Part shown: in pieces, positions 55,952 through 64,000 of the stretch | How the letters are laid out: every line of letters starts with the position of its first letter | Numbering within the stretch: the stretch's first letter is position 1 | Origin: Pseudomonas frederiksbergensis | GTDB taxonomy: Bacteria > Pseudomonadota > Gammaproteobacteria > Pseudomonadales > Pseudomonadaceae | Assembly (NCBI RefSeq): GCF_003732275.1 | Contig: NZ_MOBM01000043.1 | Span: 51,396 to 115,395 of the forward strand | Length of the DNA stretch: 64,000 nucleotides | Reading direction: 5' to 3' | Notes under the pieces: generated by a model | Seen by the model: only the letters and a program-made list of their open reading frames with translations | What the model was told of the DNA's origin: nothing | Databases searched by the model: none | Translations under genes and position numbers: made by a program

Positions 55952-56041
55952 TGTGGGAGCGGGCTTGCTCGCGAACGCGGTGTGTCATTCACCAGTGATG
56001 CTGACTGACAGTCCGCCTTCGCGAGCAAGCCCGCTCCCACA
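55952..56041. repeat. REPIN
   Basis: Inverted arms ggagcgggcttgctcgcgaa and ttcgcgagcaagcccgctcc between gloA and ahpF. Confidence 0.93.
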
Positions 56042-56062
56042 ATTTGGAATGTGCATACACAA

Positions 56063-56090
56063 AAAACCCCATGATCGCTCATGGGGTTTT
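56063..56090. terminator. Bidirectional terminator between gloA and ahpF
   Basis: Perfect stem aaaaccccatga / tcatggggtttt with loop tcgc, flanked by A-rich and T-rich tracts. Confidence 0.9.
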
Positions 56091-56109
56091 GTGTTTTCAG
56101 CGTCGGCGT

Positions 56110-57687
56110 TTATGCAGGCGCCGAGGTGCGGATCAAGTGATCGAATGCGCTCAGGGAAGCCTTGGCGCCCTCGCCTACCGCAATCACGATCTGCTTGTAC
56201 GGCACGGTGGTCACGTCACCGGCCGCGAACACGCCGGGCATCGACGTTTCACCACGGGCATCGACAATGATCTCGCCGCGTGGCGACAGTTCGATGGTGC
56301 CTTTGAGCCAATCGGTGTTAGGCAACAGACCGATCTGCACAAAGATCCCTTCCAGCTCGACAGTGCGCAGCTCGTCCGACTGACGATCCTTGTAGCGCAG
56401 ACCGTTGACCTTTTGGCCATCGCCGGTCACTTCAGTGGTTTGCGCACTGGTGATCACGGTGACGTTCGGCAGGCTGTGCAACTTGCGCTGCAACACCGCG
56501 TCGGCGCGCAGTTGTACGTCGAACTCCAGCAGCGTCACGTGGGACACGATACCAGCCAGGTCGATAGCCGCTTCGACGCCGGAGTTACCGCCGCCGATCA
56601 CCGCCACACGCTTGCCTTTGAACAGCGGACCATCACAGTGCGGGCAGTACGCCACGCCCTTGTTGCGGTATTGCTGCTCACCCGGGACGTTCATTTCACG
56701 CCACCGGGCACCGGTCGCCAAAATCACGGTCTTGGCTTTCAAGGAGGCGCCGCTGGCGAAATGGATTTCGTGCAGCTCGCCATTTTTGCCCGGCACCAGC
56801 TTGTCGGCGCGTTGCAGGTTCATGATGTCCACGTCGTACTGCTTGACGTGCTCTTCCAGCGCCACAGCCAGTTTCGGCCCTTCAGTTTCCTGCACGGAGA
56901 TGAAGTTCTCGATGGCCATCGTGTCGAGCACCTGACCACCAAAACGTTCAGCCGCCACACCGGTGCGAATGCCTTTACGAGCGGCGTAGATCGCCGCCGA
57001 AGCACCGGCCGGGCCGCCGCCGACGACCAGTACGTCAAAGGCTTCTTTGGCGCTGATTTTCTCGGCCTGGCGCTCGATGCCGCTGGTGTCGATCTTGGCG
57101 AGGATCTCTTCCAGGCCCATGCGGCCCTGGCCGAAGTTGACACCATTCAGGTAAATGCTTGGCACGGCCATGATCTGGCGCTCGTCGACTTCAGCCTGAA
57201 ACAGCGCGCCGTCGATGGCGACGTGACGGATGTTCGGGTTCAGTACAGCCATCAGGTTCAATGCCTGGACCACGTCCGGGCAGTTCTGGCAGGACAGCGA
57301 GAAGTAAGTCTCGAAGTTGAACTCGCCTTTGAGCGAGCGGATCTGTTCGATCACCTCAATACTTGCCTTCGAAGGGTGGCCGCCGACTTGCAGCAGGGCC
57401 AGCACCAGCGAAGTGAATTCGTGGCCCATCGGGATACCGGCAAAACGCAGGCTGATATCGGCCCCTGGGCGGTTGATCGAGAACGATGGTTTACGCGCAT
57501 CGTTACCGTTGTCGAGCAACGTAATCTGGGTGGAAAGACTGGCAACGTCTTTGAGTAATGCGAGCATTTCCTGGGATTTCGCACCGTCGTCGAGGGAGGC
57601 AACGATCTCGATCGGCTGGGTGACCCGTTCCAGGTACGATTTCAACTGGGCTTTAAGATTGGCGTCCAACATACGGGCGATTTCCAT
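56110..57687 (-). CDS. ahpF: Alkyl hydroperoxide reductase subunit F
   Basis: 525 residues, standard AhpF length. The N-terminal tandem thioredoxin-like domain carries the redox pair CQNC in SLSCQNCPDVVQALN near residue 130. The thioredoxin-reductase-like part has the FAD site VVGGGPAGASAAIYAARKG near 216, the catalytic CPHC in GVAYCPHCDGP near 344, and the NAD site VIGGGNSGVEAAIDLAG near 362. It reduces AhpC with NADH. The gene follows ahpC by 121 bases, with a strong terminator in between, so it probably depends on read-through or its own promoter. Confidence 0.95.
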   Translation of the reverse strand: MEIARMLDANLKAQLKSYLERVTQPIEIVASLDDGAKSQEMLALLKDVASLSTQITLLDNGNDARKPSFSINRPGADISLRFAGIPMGHEFTSLVLALLQVGGHPSKASIEVIEQIRSLKGEFNFETYFSLSCQNCPDVVQALNLMAVLNPNIRHVAIDGALFQAEVDERQIMAVPSIYLNGVNFGQGRMGLEEILAKIDTSGIERQAEKISAKEAFDVLVVGGGPAGASAAIYAARKGIRTGVAAERFGGQVLDTMAIENFISVQETEGPKLAVALEEHVKQYDVDIMNLQRADKLVPGKNGELHEIHFASGASLKAKTVILATGARWREMNVPGEQQYRNKGVAYCPHCDGPLFKGKRVAVIGGGNSGVEAAIDLAGIVSHVTLLEFDVQLRADAVLQRKLHSLPNVTVITSAQTTEVTGDGQKVNGLRYKDRQSDELRTVELEGIFVQIGLLPNTDWLKGTIELSPRGEIIVDARGETSMPGVFAAGDVTTVPYKQIVIAVGEGAKASLSAFDHLIRTSAPA

Positions 57688-57710
57688 GTATTTGATAAAA
57701 AGAAGTCGAA

Positions 57711-57747
57711 AAAAAACGCCCGAGCGAATCTCGCCCGGGCGTTTTTT
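57711..57747 (-). terminator. Terminator between ahpC and ahpF
   Basis: Twelve-base perfect stem aaaaaacgcccg / cgggcgtttttt with an inner gagcga/tcgc pairing. It would end most ahpC transcripts before ahpF. Confidence 0.9.
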
Positions 57748-57808
57748 AGGGGCGGTGCAGCTTACTTAGAAGGTGCGGAGTTCCGCCCTGATGAAGCGCG
57801 TCACAGAC

Positions 57809-58372
57809 TTAGATCTTGCCGACCAGGTCCAGGGACGGAGCCAGAGTGGCCTCGCCTTCTTTCCACTTGGCTGGGCAAACCTGGCCTGGGTGAGCAGCAA
57901 CGTACTGAGCAGCCTTGATTTTGCGCAGCAGCTCGGAAGCGTCACGACCTACACCGCCGTCGTTGAGTTCAACGATTTTGATCTGGCCTTCAGGGTTGAT
58001 CACGAAGGTGCCACGGTCAGCCAGACCTGCTTCTTCGATCAGCACGTCGAAGTTGCGGGAGATAGCGTGAGTCGGGTCGCCGATCATGGTGTACTGGATT
58101 TTGCCGATGGCTGGCGAAGTGTTGTGCCAGGCAGCGTGGGCAAAATGGGTATCGGTGGAAACGCTGTAGATCTCGACGCCCAGTTTCTGGAACTCGGCGT
58201 AGTTGTCAGCCAGGTCTTCCAGTTCGGTCGGGCAGACGAAGGTGAAGTCGGCTGGGTAGAAGAACACGACAGACCACTTGCCTTTCAGGTCCGCGTCCGA
58301 CACTTTTACGAAGTCGCCATTTTTAAAGGCGTCAGCTTTGAACGGTTTAACTTGGCTGTTGATGATAGGCAT
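57809..58372 (-). CDS. ahpC: Alkyl hydroperoxide reductase subunit C (peroxiredoxin)
   Basis: 187 residues from the ATG at 58370-58372. The peroxidatic Cys is in FTFVCPTELEDLA near residue 47 and the resolving Cys in PGQVCPAKWKEG near 166, both conserved. It reduces H2O2 and organic peroxides with AhpF. Family knowledge: controlled by OxyR in pseudomonads. In the upstream region an imperfect OxyR-like element attggttttcgctat occurs at about 58464-58478, weak evidence only. Confidence 0.96.
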   Translation of the reverse strand: MPIINSQVKPFKADAFKNGDFVKVSDADLKGKWSVVFFYPADFTFVCPTELEDLADNYAEFQKLGVEIYSVSTDTHFAHAAWHNTSPAIGKIQYTMIGDPTHAISRNFDVLIEEAGLADRGTFVINPEGQIKIVELNDGGVGRDASELLRKIKAAQYVAAHPGQVCPAKWKEGEATLAPSLDLVGKI

Positions 58373-58510
58373 CGATGACTCTCCGTCAGGGGCTAAGAAG
58401 TTGATGAGGTGAATCCTACCCACCCGATCGCCGGTTGGCTCATTGGCAAACCTGATGCTGCTGATTGGTTTTCGCTATTAGCCGACAGTATTAATAGAAG
58501 AAAACGTGAT

Positions 58511-59449
58511 CTACGGTGCCAATGGCTTTTCAGCGATGCGGGTCATCCCGAGAAACGGGCTGGCTTCAACATAGCGCATGGCCGACTTCATATCCTTCCA
58601 GCCCACGTAATTCATCAATGACTTCAAATCCCAACCGCTCTGATGAGCCCAAGTGGCAAAGCCACGCCGCAAGGAGTGACTGGTGTAGTGCTCGGCCGCA
58701 ATACCGGCGCGCTCCAGGGCTTGGCGCAATAACGGGATCACGCTATTGGCATGCAGGCTCTCTTCGCTCAAATGACCCCAGCGGTCGATGCCCCGAAACA
58801 CCGGCCCTCGGACCAACGCCGCTTCAGTGATCCATTGGATATAGGCCTGCACCGGACACAAGCGCTGCAAGGCTGGCGTCTGGTATGTCTGGCCGAGGTT
58901 CTCGCGGTCGCTCTTGCTGCGCGGCAGGTAGAGGGTGATGCCGGAGCCGGCGCTGGCCCGCACATGTTCAATCTGCACCCGACACAACTCATCGCTACGA
59001 AAACCGCGCCAAAAGCCCAACAGAATTAACGCTGTGTCGCGCCTGGCCCGCAGCAGTCCCGGTTGATCGCCCTGCGCCTTGGCGGTTTGCGCTTCCTGCT
59101 CCAGCCAGGCCACCACTTGCTCCAGATGCTGAAGCTGCAACGGCTCGGCCTGTTTCTCCTGCGCCGGGTGCAGCGCGCGAATACCCTTGAAGACTTTGCG
59201 CACCACGGGTGCCTTGGTGGGATCGGCGAACCCCTGGCTGTTGTGCCACTGCGCCAACGCGGACAAGCGCAACTTCAAGGTGTTGATCGACAGCACGGCC
59301 GCATGAGCCACGAGATAGCGCGCCACGCTGTCACTCGTCGCTGGCAGGAACCCGCCCCAACTGACTTCGAAATGCTCGATGGCCGCGCGATAGCTGCGAC
59401 GGGTGTTGTCGCGCGTGGCGGCTTGCAGGTAGCGATCCAGTTCGGTCAT
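58511..59449 (-). CDS. Tyrosine recombinase resembling TnpS cointegrate resolvase
   Basis: 312 residues from the ATG at 59447-59449. A SAM-like core-binding domain (residues about 1-95, DNTRRSYRAAIEHFEVSWGG) precedes the catalytic domain. Arg is in LLGFWRGFRSDELCRV near 158, Lys in LPRSKSD near 184, His-x-x-Arg in YTSHSLRRGFATW near 262, Trp in NYVGWKDMKSAMRYVE and the nucleophile Tyr in AMRYVEAS near 296. All five catalytic positions are present. Divergent from a KfrA-type coiled-coil gene over 177 bases, which is the arrangement of tnpS and tnpT in Tn4651-type transposons. No transposase is nearby. Confidence 0.82.
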   Translation of the reverse strand: MTELDRYLQAATRDNTRRSYRAAIEHFEVSWGGFLPATSDSVARYLVAHAAVLSINTLKLRLSALAQWHNSQGFADPTKAPVVRKVFKGIRALHPAQEKQAEPLQLQHLEQVVAWLEQEAQTAKAQGDQPGLLRARRDTALILLGFWRGFRSDELCRVQIEHVRASAGSGITLYLPRSKSDRENLGQTYQTPALQRLCPVQAYIQWITEAALVRGPVFRGIDRWGHLSEESLHANSVIPLLRQALERAGIAAEHYTSHSLRRGFATWAHQSGWDLKSLMNYVGWKDMKSAMRYVEASPFLGMTRIAEKPLAP

Positions 59450-59626
59450 GGGCTCAGTTCTCGAAAACGTACCGCTCAGGCGGGTGAAACCCGGATTACA
59501 GCGCATCACACGGGGTAATACCAGTATATCCCGCATGACAAATCATAGGATTTAAACTTTATTAGCATCGTGGTACATTGCGTATATTAGTGGTACGTAC
59601 CACAGTATCAAATCGTAGGAGAACAC
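59450..59626. other. Candidate recombination and regulatory site between the divergent pair
   Basis: 177 AT-rich bases. It includes an imperfect inverted repeat cggggtaata-ccag-tatatcccg (59511-59533), which resembles the two arms of a tyrosine-recombinase core site. It also has a direct repeat gtggtac at 59570 and 59590 (20 bases apart), the second forming the perfect palindrome gtggtacgtaccac (59590-59603). The sequence aatcatagga (59541) recurs as aatcgtagga (59611). This layout would suit a resolution site with accessory binding sites for the coiled-coil partner. Confidence 0.55.
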
Positions 59627-60646
59627 ATGGCACGTGGCGGCGTAAACAAGGCACTGGTGCAGGCGGCACGCTCAGCAATCCTCGCCCGGGGCGAACACCC
59701 GAGCATCGATGCGGTGCGGATCGAGATGGGCAATACCGGTTCAAAAACCACAATCCATCGCTATATGAAGGAGCTCGATGACGGCGCCGAGCCCGCGCAA
59801 GCACCTTCCGAGCCTATCGACGATGAGCTGGCAAGCCTGGTGTCGCGCCTGGCGCAACGCCTGAAAGAACAGGCGCAAGAACCCATCGATCAAGCACGCG
59901 CACAGTTCGAGCAACAACGAAAAGAGCTGGAAACCCAACTGCACGAGGCCCGCGAGGCCAATACCGAATTGCAGCAGCAATACGAATTTCAAAGCCTGGC
60001 GCTGACCCAGGAGTCGGCGGAACTGCACGACACCCGCTCCATGCTGCAAACCGAGCAAACCCGCAATGCCGGACTGAATCAGGCGCTGGCGGATTTCGAA
60101 TTACGCTTGCAGGACAAGGACGAGCAGATCCGCTCACTGGAAGAAAAGCATCTGCACGCCCGCGAAGCGCTGGAACACTATCGCAACGCCGTCAAAGACC
60201 AGCGCGAGCAGGAACAGCGGCGCCACGAAGGTCAGGTGCAGCAGATTCAGATGGAGTTGCGTCAAGCGCAGCAAAGCGCACTGGTACGCCAGGATGAAAT
60301 CACCCAACTGCATCGCGACAACGAGCGCTTGCTGACGGAAAACCGCGGAACGCTGCGCGAGCTGAGCCTGTCGCAAGAGCAACTCAAGCACACCAATAGC
60401 CGACAGGATCAGCTACTGGAACAGGTCAACCGTATCGACAGCGAACGCACCCTCCTCCAGGAACGCTTGCGCATTGCCTTGCTGGAAAGTCAGTCACTCA
60501 AGCAGAACATTGATGAACAGTCGCACATCAACAAAGCGCTGGAAATTGAACTGATCAAGTTGCAGGCAAGCCTGGATGAAAGCGCGCGCCTGGCCGCTGT
60601 CGTTGCGACAGAGCCAGGCGCATCAGCCTCGCGTAAGGACGATTAA
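59627..60646 (+). CDS. KfrA-type coiled-coil DNA-binding protein resembling TnpT
   Basis: 339 residues. The N-terminal KfrA-like domain has ALVQAARSAILARGEHPSID, then a helix-turn-helix AVRIEMGNTGSKTTIHRYMK. From about residue 65 to 320 a nearly continuous Gln/Glu/Leu-rich coiled coil follows (LETQLHEAREANTELQQQYE; SLEEKHLHAREALEHYRNAV). It is divergent from the tyrosine recombinase gene, like TnpT, which assists TnpS in resolving Tn4651 cointegrates. It could instead be a plasmid-type KfrA nucleoid protein. Its stop overlaps that of the convergent gor gene by 4 bases. Confidence 0.78.
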   Translation: MARGGVNKALVQAARSAILARGEHPSIDAVRIEMGNTGSKTTIHRYMKELDDGAEPAQAPSEPIDDELASLVSRLAQRLKEQAQEPIDQARAQFEQQRKELETQLHEAREANTELQQQYEFQSLALTQESAELHDTRSMLQTEQTRNAGLNQALADFELRLQDKDEQIRSLEEKHLHAREALEHYRNAVKDQREQEQRRHEGQVQQIQMELRQAQQSALVRQDEITQLHRDNERLLTENRGTLRELSLSQEQLKHTNSRQDQLLEQVNRIDSERTLLQERLRIALLESQSLKQNIDEQSHINKALEIELIKLQASLDESARLAAVVATEPGASASRKDD

Positions 60647-62001
60647 TTCGCGACTGGCGTACGCATGGTGACGAATTCTTCAGCGGCCGTCGGATGCACG
60701 CCGATGGTTTCGTCGAAATCACGCTTGGTCGCGCCCGCCTTCAGCGCAATCGCCAATCCTTGCACGATCTCGCCGGCATCCGGGCCGACCATGTGGCAGC
60801 CCAAGACTTTGTCAGTCTTGGCGTCCACCACCAGCTTCATCAAGGTGCGTTCCTGGCACTCGGTCAGGGTCAGCTTCATCGGCCGGAAACGGCTTTCGAA
60901 GATCACCACATCGAGCCCGGCCTCTCGCGCCTCTTCCTCGGTCAGGCCGACAGTGCCAATGTTCGGCAAGCTGAAGACGGCGGTCGGGATCATCTTGTAA
61001 TCCACCGGGCGATATTGTTCGGGCTTGAACAAGCGCCGCGCCACGGCCATGCCTTCGGCCAGCGCGACCGGCGTGAGCTGCACCCGACCGATTACATCGC
61101 CCAGGGCCAGGATCGATGGCTCTGCGGTTTGATACTGCTCATCAACCTCGACAAAACCTTTCTTGTCGAGTTTGACGCCGGTATTTTCCAACCCCAGATT
61201 GTCGAGCATCGGACGTCGACCGGTGGCGTAGAACACGCAGTCCGCTTCCAGCTTACGACCGTCCTTGAGTGTGGCTGTCAGGCTGCCATCGGCTTGCTTG
61301 TCGATACGTTCGATGTCGGCATTGAATTGCAGGTCCATGCCGCGCTTGGTCAACTCTTCCTGCAAATGCTTGCGCACCGCGCCATCGAAGCCGCGCAGGA
61401 ACAGATCACCGCGATACAGCAGCGTCGTCTCGGCACCCAGGCCGTGGAAAATCCCGGCAAACTCCACCGCAATGTAACCACCACCAACCACCAGAACGCG
61501 CTTGGGCAGCTGTTTAAGGAAGAACGCCTGGTTGGAACTGATCGCGTGCTCGTGCCCCGGAATCTCCGGGATCTGCGGCCAGCCACCGGTAGCAATCAGA
61601 ATGTTTTTGGCGGTGTAACGCTCGCCATTGATCTCGACCTGATGCGGATCGACGATCTTCGCGTGACCTTCATGCAAGGCCACACCGCTGTTGACCAGCA
61701 GATTGCGATAAATGCCATTCAGGCGATTGATCTCGCGATCCTTGTTGGCGATCAGCGTCGCCCAGTCGAACTTCGCCTCACCCGGGGCCCAGCCGAAGCC
61801 TTGCGACTGCTCGAAGTCGTCGGCGAAGTGCGCGCCGTAGACCAATAATTTTTTCGGCACGCAGCCGACGTTCACACACGTACCGCCCAGATAGCGGCTC
61901 TCGGCCACGGCGACTTTCGCGCCAAAACCCGCCGCAAACCGCGCAGCCCGCACACCGCCGGAACCGGCGCCAATTACATATAAGTCAAAATCGTAGGCCA
62001 T
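60643..62001 (-). CDS. gor: Glutathione-disulfide reductase
   Basis: 452 residues. The FAD-binding start YDFDLYVIGAGSGGVRAARF, redox-active disulfide GGTCVNVGCVPKKLLVYG near residue 42, NADPH site VVGGGYIAVEFAGIFHGLG near 171, and the dimer-partner active-site motif GVHPTAAEEFVTM near 434 are all intact. It regenerates glutathione with NADPH. Located close to ahpCF and gloA, so this end of the window holds several oxidative and electrophile defence genes, though they are separate transcription units. Confidence 0.95.
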   Translation of the reverse strand: MAYDFDLYVIGAGSGGVRAARFAAGFGAKVAVAESRYLGGTCVNVGCVPKKLLVYGAHFADDFEQSQGFGWAPGEAKFDWATLIANKDREINRLNGIYRNLLVNSGVALHEGHAKIVDPHQVEINGERYTAKNILIATGGWPQIPEIPGHEHAISSNQAFFLKQLPKRVLVVGGGYIAVEFAGIFHGLGAETTLLYRGDLFLRGFDGAVRKHLQEELTKRGMDLQFNADIERIDKQADGSLTATLKDGRKLEADCVFYATGRRPMLDNLGLENTGVKLDKKGFVEVDEQYQTAEPSILALGDVIGRVQLTPVALAEGMAVARRLFKPEQYRPVDYKMIPTAVFSLPNIGTVGLTEEEAREAGLDVVIFESRFRPMKLTLTECQERTLMKLVVDAKTDKVLGCHMVGPDAGEIVQGLAIALKAGATKRDFDETIGVHPTAAEEFVTMRTPVAN

Positions 62002-62107
62002 TTCTATCTCCTTGGCAGGTCACCAGCATACCTGCGGGCGGCTGTTGAGCAAGCATTGCGCTGAAATGCTCGGGCCGTGCGATGCGCGGCCCAACCTTCA
62101 TTTTTGA

Positions 62108-63637
62108 TCAATGCCCCTTTGCAGATTGCGTTTTCGGTGTCCGCAGAGTTCGCCAAGCAATCAAAATAGCCATGAGTGCCAAGCCGAACGTCACCCACGA
62201 AACCAAACTGATTCCACCTTCGAATGCCCTTCCCGCCTGCATCATCAATTCTCTTGCTTGATCACCCGACAAGTCTGCCGCCACATGATGGGCACCAGAT
62301 AGCGTCTCACTCGCCAGCATCATCTGCACTTCGCTCAAAAACCCCGGAAGCTGCAATGCACCGCGATAGTAGGCAGTGACGAGACCGCCGATTACTGTCG
62401 TCCCCAAAACTACGCCCACTTCATAGGCTGTTTCGCTAATGGCGGACGCAGCGCCCGCCTTTGCCGGTGGTGCGGCTGACAAAATCACATCATTGGAGAC
62501 CGTCGCGATCGCGCCCACGCCAATGTTCAGCAAGGCAAAAGACACCACTAGAACGGTCAGGCTACTGCCCATGCTGGCGACCAGCAAAAACGCCGCTCCA
62601 GCAAACGCCATCAAAATCGGTATCAGCACATGCACCTGTAATCGCTGTGCAACAGGCACGACCGCCATCCCCACTACAATTGCCATGATCTGACCCGGCA
62701 CCAACGCGAGACTAGCACTCAAGGGCGACATCTGAAGAACGATCTGCAGGAACTGAGTGGTAAAGAATACGAAGCCGACGAGAAACGCGAGACTCATCAA
62801 ATTGATCGCGACAGAGCCGCTAAAGGTGCCACTGCGGAACAGACTCAGGTCCATCAGCGGCACTGGCAGTCGTAACTGTCGACGCACAAACATCCAGCCT
62901 GCAACTGCGCCTACTGCAAATGTTGTCAGCGCCATCCAGTCGATACCATTACTGGCGCTGTGTTTAATGCCATAAACAATGGCACCAAGGGCTACCATCG
63001 ATTGCAGGATGCTTATTGGATCCAACGGCCCTGAAGCATCTCGCTCGGATTCGGGCAACAACAGTGGTCCCAATAACAGCAGTGGCACCAATACGGGCAC
63101 CGCCAACAGGAAAATCGATCCCCAACTGAAGAATTCCAGCAACACCCCGCCCACCAAAGGACCGAGTGCCGAGCCGACCGTCAACGTCGTTGCCCAGATC
63201 GCGACTGCTAGCCTGCGTTCTTCTCGGTCCTCGAACACCGAACGTATCAACGCCAACGTTGAGGGCATCAGCATTGCACCGAAAACGCCCATACAAGCTC
63301 GCCCGGCAATCAGTTGCGTGGCAGTATCGGAATACGCGGTTAGCACCGACACAATGGCAAAACCCAAAGACCCGGCCAGCAACAACTTACGATGACCGAT
63401 TCGATCTCCCAGACTGCCCATCGACACCAGCAATCCCGCCAAGACCAGCGAATAAGCATCGATCATCCACAACTGCTGGCTAGCGCTCGGACGCAGGGCC
63501 TCGGCAATTTTTGGTAGCGCGAATCCAAGCACCGTATTATCAACTGTCACCAGCAACACAGGCAGCATCAGCACGCTTAGGCCTAACCAACGTTTTGATC
63601 TCGCTCCGCGGTGTGTCGCCCCACTTATTAATGCCAT
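62108..63637 (-). CDS. MFS multidrug efflux transporter (DHA2/SmvA type)
   Basis: 509 residues with 14 predicted membrane segments. The start LGLSVLMLPVLLVTVDNTVL carries the DHA2 motif around VDNTVLGFALP, and motif A appears as GSLGDRIGHRKLLLAGS near residue 75. Motif C-like TLTVGSALGPLVGGVLLEFF lies near 150. The closest named type is SmvA/LfrA quaternary-ammonium and dye exporters. Codon use is slightly lower in GC than the neighbours. SmvA-type genes usually have an adjacent TetR repressor; none is complete inside the window. Confidence 0.87.
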   Translation of the reverse strand: MALISGATHRGARSKRWLGLSVLMLPVLLVTVDNTVLGFALPKIAEALRPSASQQLWMIDAYSLVLAGLLVSMGSLGDRIGHRKLLLAGSLGFAIVSVLTAYSDTATQLIAGRACMGVFGAMLMPSTLALIRSVFEDREERRLAVAIWATTLTVGSALGPLVGGVLLEFFSWGSIFLLAVPVLVPLLLLGPLLLPESERDASGPLDPISILQSMVALGAIVYGIKHSASNGIDWMALTTFAVGAVAGWMFVRRQLRLPVPLMDLSLFRSGTFSGSVAINLMSLAFLVGFVFFTTQFLQIVLQMSPLSASLALVPGQIMAIVVGMAVVPVAQRLQVHVLIPILMAFAGAAFLLVASMGSSLTVLVVSFALLNIGVGAIATVSNDVILSAAPPAKAGAASAISETAYEVGVVLGTTVIGGLVTAYYRGALQLPGFLSEVQMMLASETLSGAHHVAADLSGDQARELMMQAGRAFEGGISLVSWVTFGLALMAILIAWRTLRTPKTQSAKGH

Positions 63638-64000
63638 GGGTAAAACTCCTTACTGCACACAAAAAAATTCACGGGACATTTTTCAATGCGCCCGTGAAAC
63701 GTTTCCTACGCGCTTCCTTGGCGAGGATTTAATCAGTTCAGCAATGAAAAAACGTGCTGACAATCGACGGCTCCAGAACTCAAACGATTGCCCAATGTAT
63801 TTGAAACTCCCCGTAGGTTGCTTCTGAATTCGTCGTAATCCTGATCTGTACGATCAGTCTCACCGACTCGGGAGACATTCAAGCGCTGATCGGCGGAAAG
63901 CCTTTTTTCCTTTCGCCCACACAAAAGCAAACGCCCCGAACAAGTCGTAATGCTGTTCACTTAAGTGGAGCAGCCTTACGATCCACTGGAAACCGGGTCT
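63638..64000. other. Right-end region without a convincing gene
   Basis: 363 bases upstream of the MFS gene. AT-richer than the average; small frames exist on both strands (for example 63733-63960 minus) but show no recognisable domain or ribosome-binding site. It presumably carries the MFS promoter. No REP is present. Confidence 0.4.

Noticed and set aside
56044..57558. 504-codon plus-strand frame opposite ahpF
   Set aside because: Antisense to a complete AhpF with intact redox motifs.
58464..58500. OxyR binding site upstream of ahpC
   Set aside because: Only one half resembles the consensus; kept as a remark in the ahpC entry, not as a feature.
63733..63960. 75-codon minus-strand frame at the right edge
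   Set aside because: No recognisable family, atypical composition and no ribosome-binding site; left as non-coding.

Overview
This window is a Pseudomonas chromosome, most likely from the P. fluorescens complex. The evidence is the high-GC coding style, the many REP/REPIN palindromes with cores such as gggagcgggcttgctcgcga, and typical pseudomonad genes: an MvaT/MvaU-type H-NS analogue, aruH, SfnG, a CSS-EAL phosphodiesterase and a KfrA/TnpT-like protein. No rRNA, tRNA, CRISPR array, complete prophage or insertion sequence was found.

Layout. (1) 1-3110: ferrous or haem iron uptake, efeO (cut by the window edge), efeB and a second imelysin-type gene. (2) 3273-12237: pssA, a TetR regulator, a DUF1348 protein, a sulfur-scavenging group (sfnG behind a candidate sigma-54 promoter, a divergent SfnB/DszC-like flavoprotein gene, a TSUP anion exporter), nudC with a crotonase gene, and pncA interrupted by an in-frame amber codon. 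(3) 12461-19853: an RstAB-like two-component system divergent from a periplasmic adaptor and HAE1-type RND pump with no outer-membrane channel gene, then a DUF1345 membrane protein. (4) 19854-38956: an accessory surface and secretion region. It holds a scrambled patch of gene remnants, an 11-module fibronectin type III protein, a LuxR-type gene, an RcsB-like response regulator, two RHS fragments meeting head to head, a chaperone-usher fimbrial operon with a frameshifted usher, a pertactin-like autotransporter, and two large Ig-like proteins of unknown function, one of them frameshifted near its end. (5) 39196-57687 and on to 58372: core metabolism and regulation, with aruH, a chemoreceptor, glycerate kinase/CdaR/MFS, an aldo/keto reductase, rarD, hpd, a DMT exporter with a LysR regulator, an EAL protein, an MvaU-like regulator, gloA, ahpF and ahpC. 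(6) 58511-60646: a divergent tyrosine recombinase and coiled-coil KfrA-type pair resembling TnpS/TnpT cointegrate resolution of Tn4651-type transposons, with no transposase. (7) 60643-63637: gor and an MFS drug-efflux gene.

Functional themes. Core genes have normal lengths and intact catalytic motifs, while most reading-frame damage lies in the accessory region: the usher, the Ig-like protein, the RHS fragments, and possibly the LuxR-type and FN3 genes. This argues for real decay or phase-variable switching there rather than random sequence error, though the raw data would have to decide. The strongest leads are the orphan recombinase/coiled-coil pair with its palindromic intergenic site, the paired Ig-like proteins flanking an autotransporter, the mosaic of remnants at 19.9-20.5 kb, and the sigma-54 promoter of sfnG.
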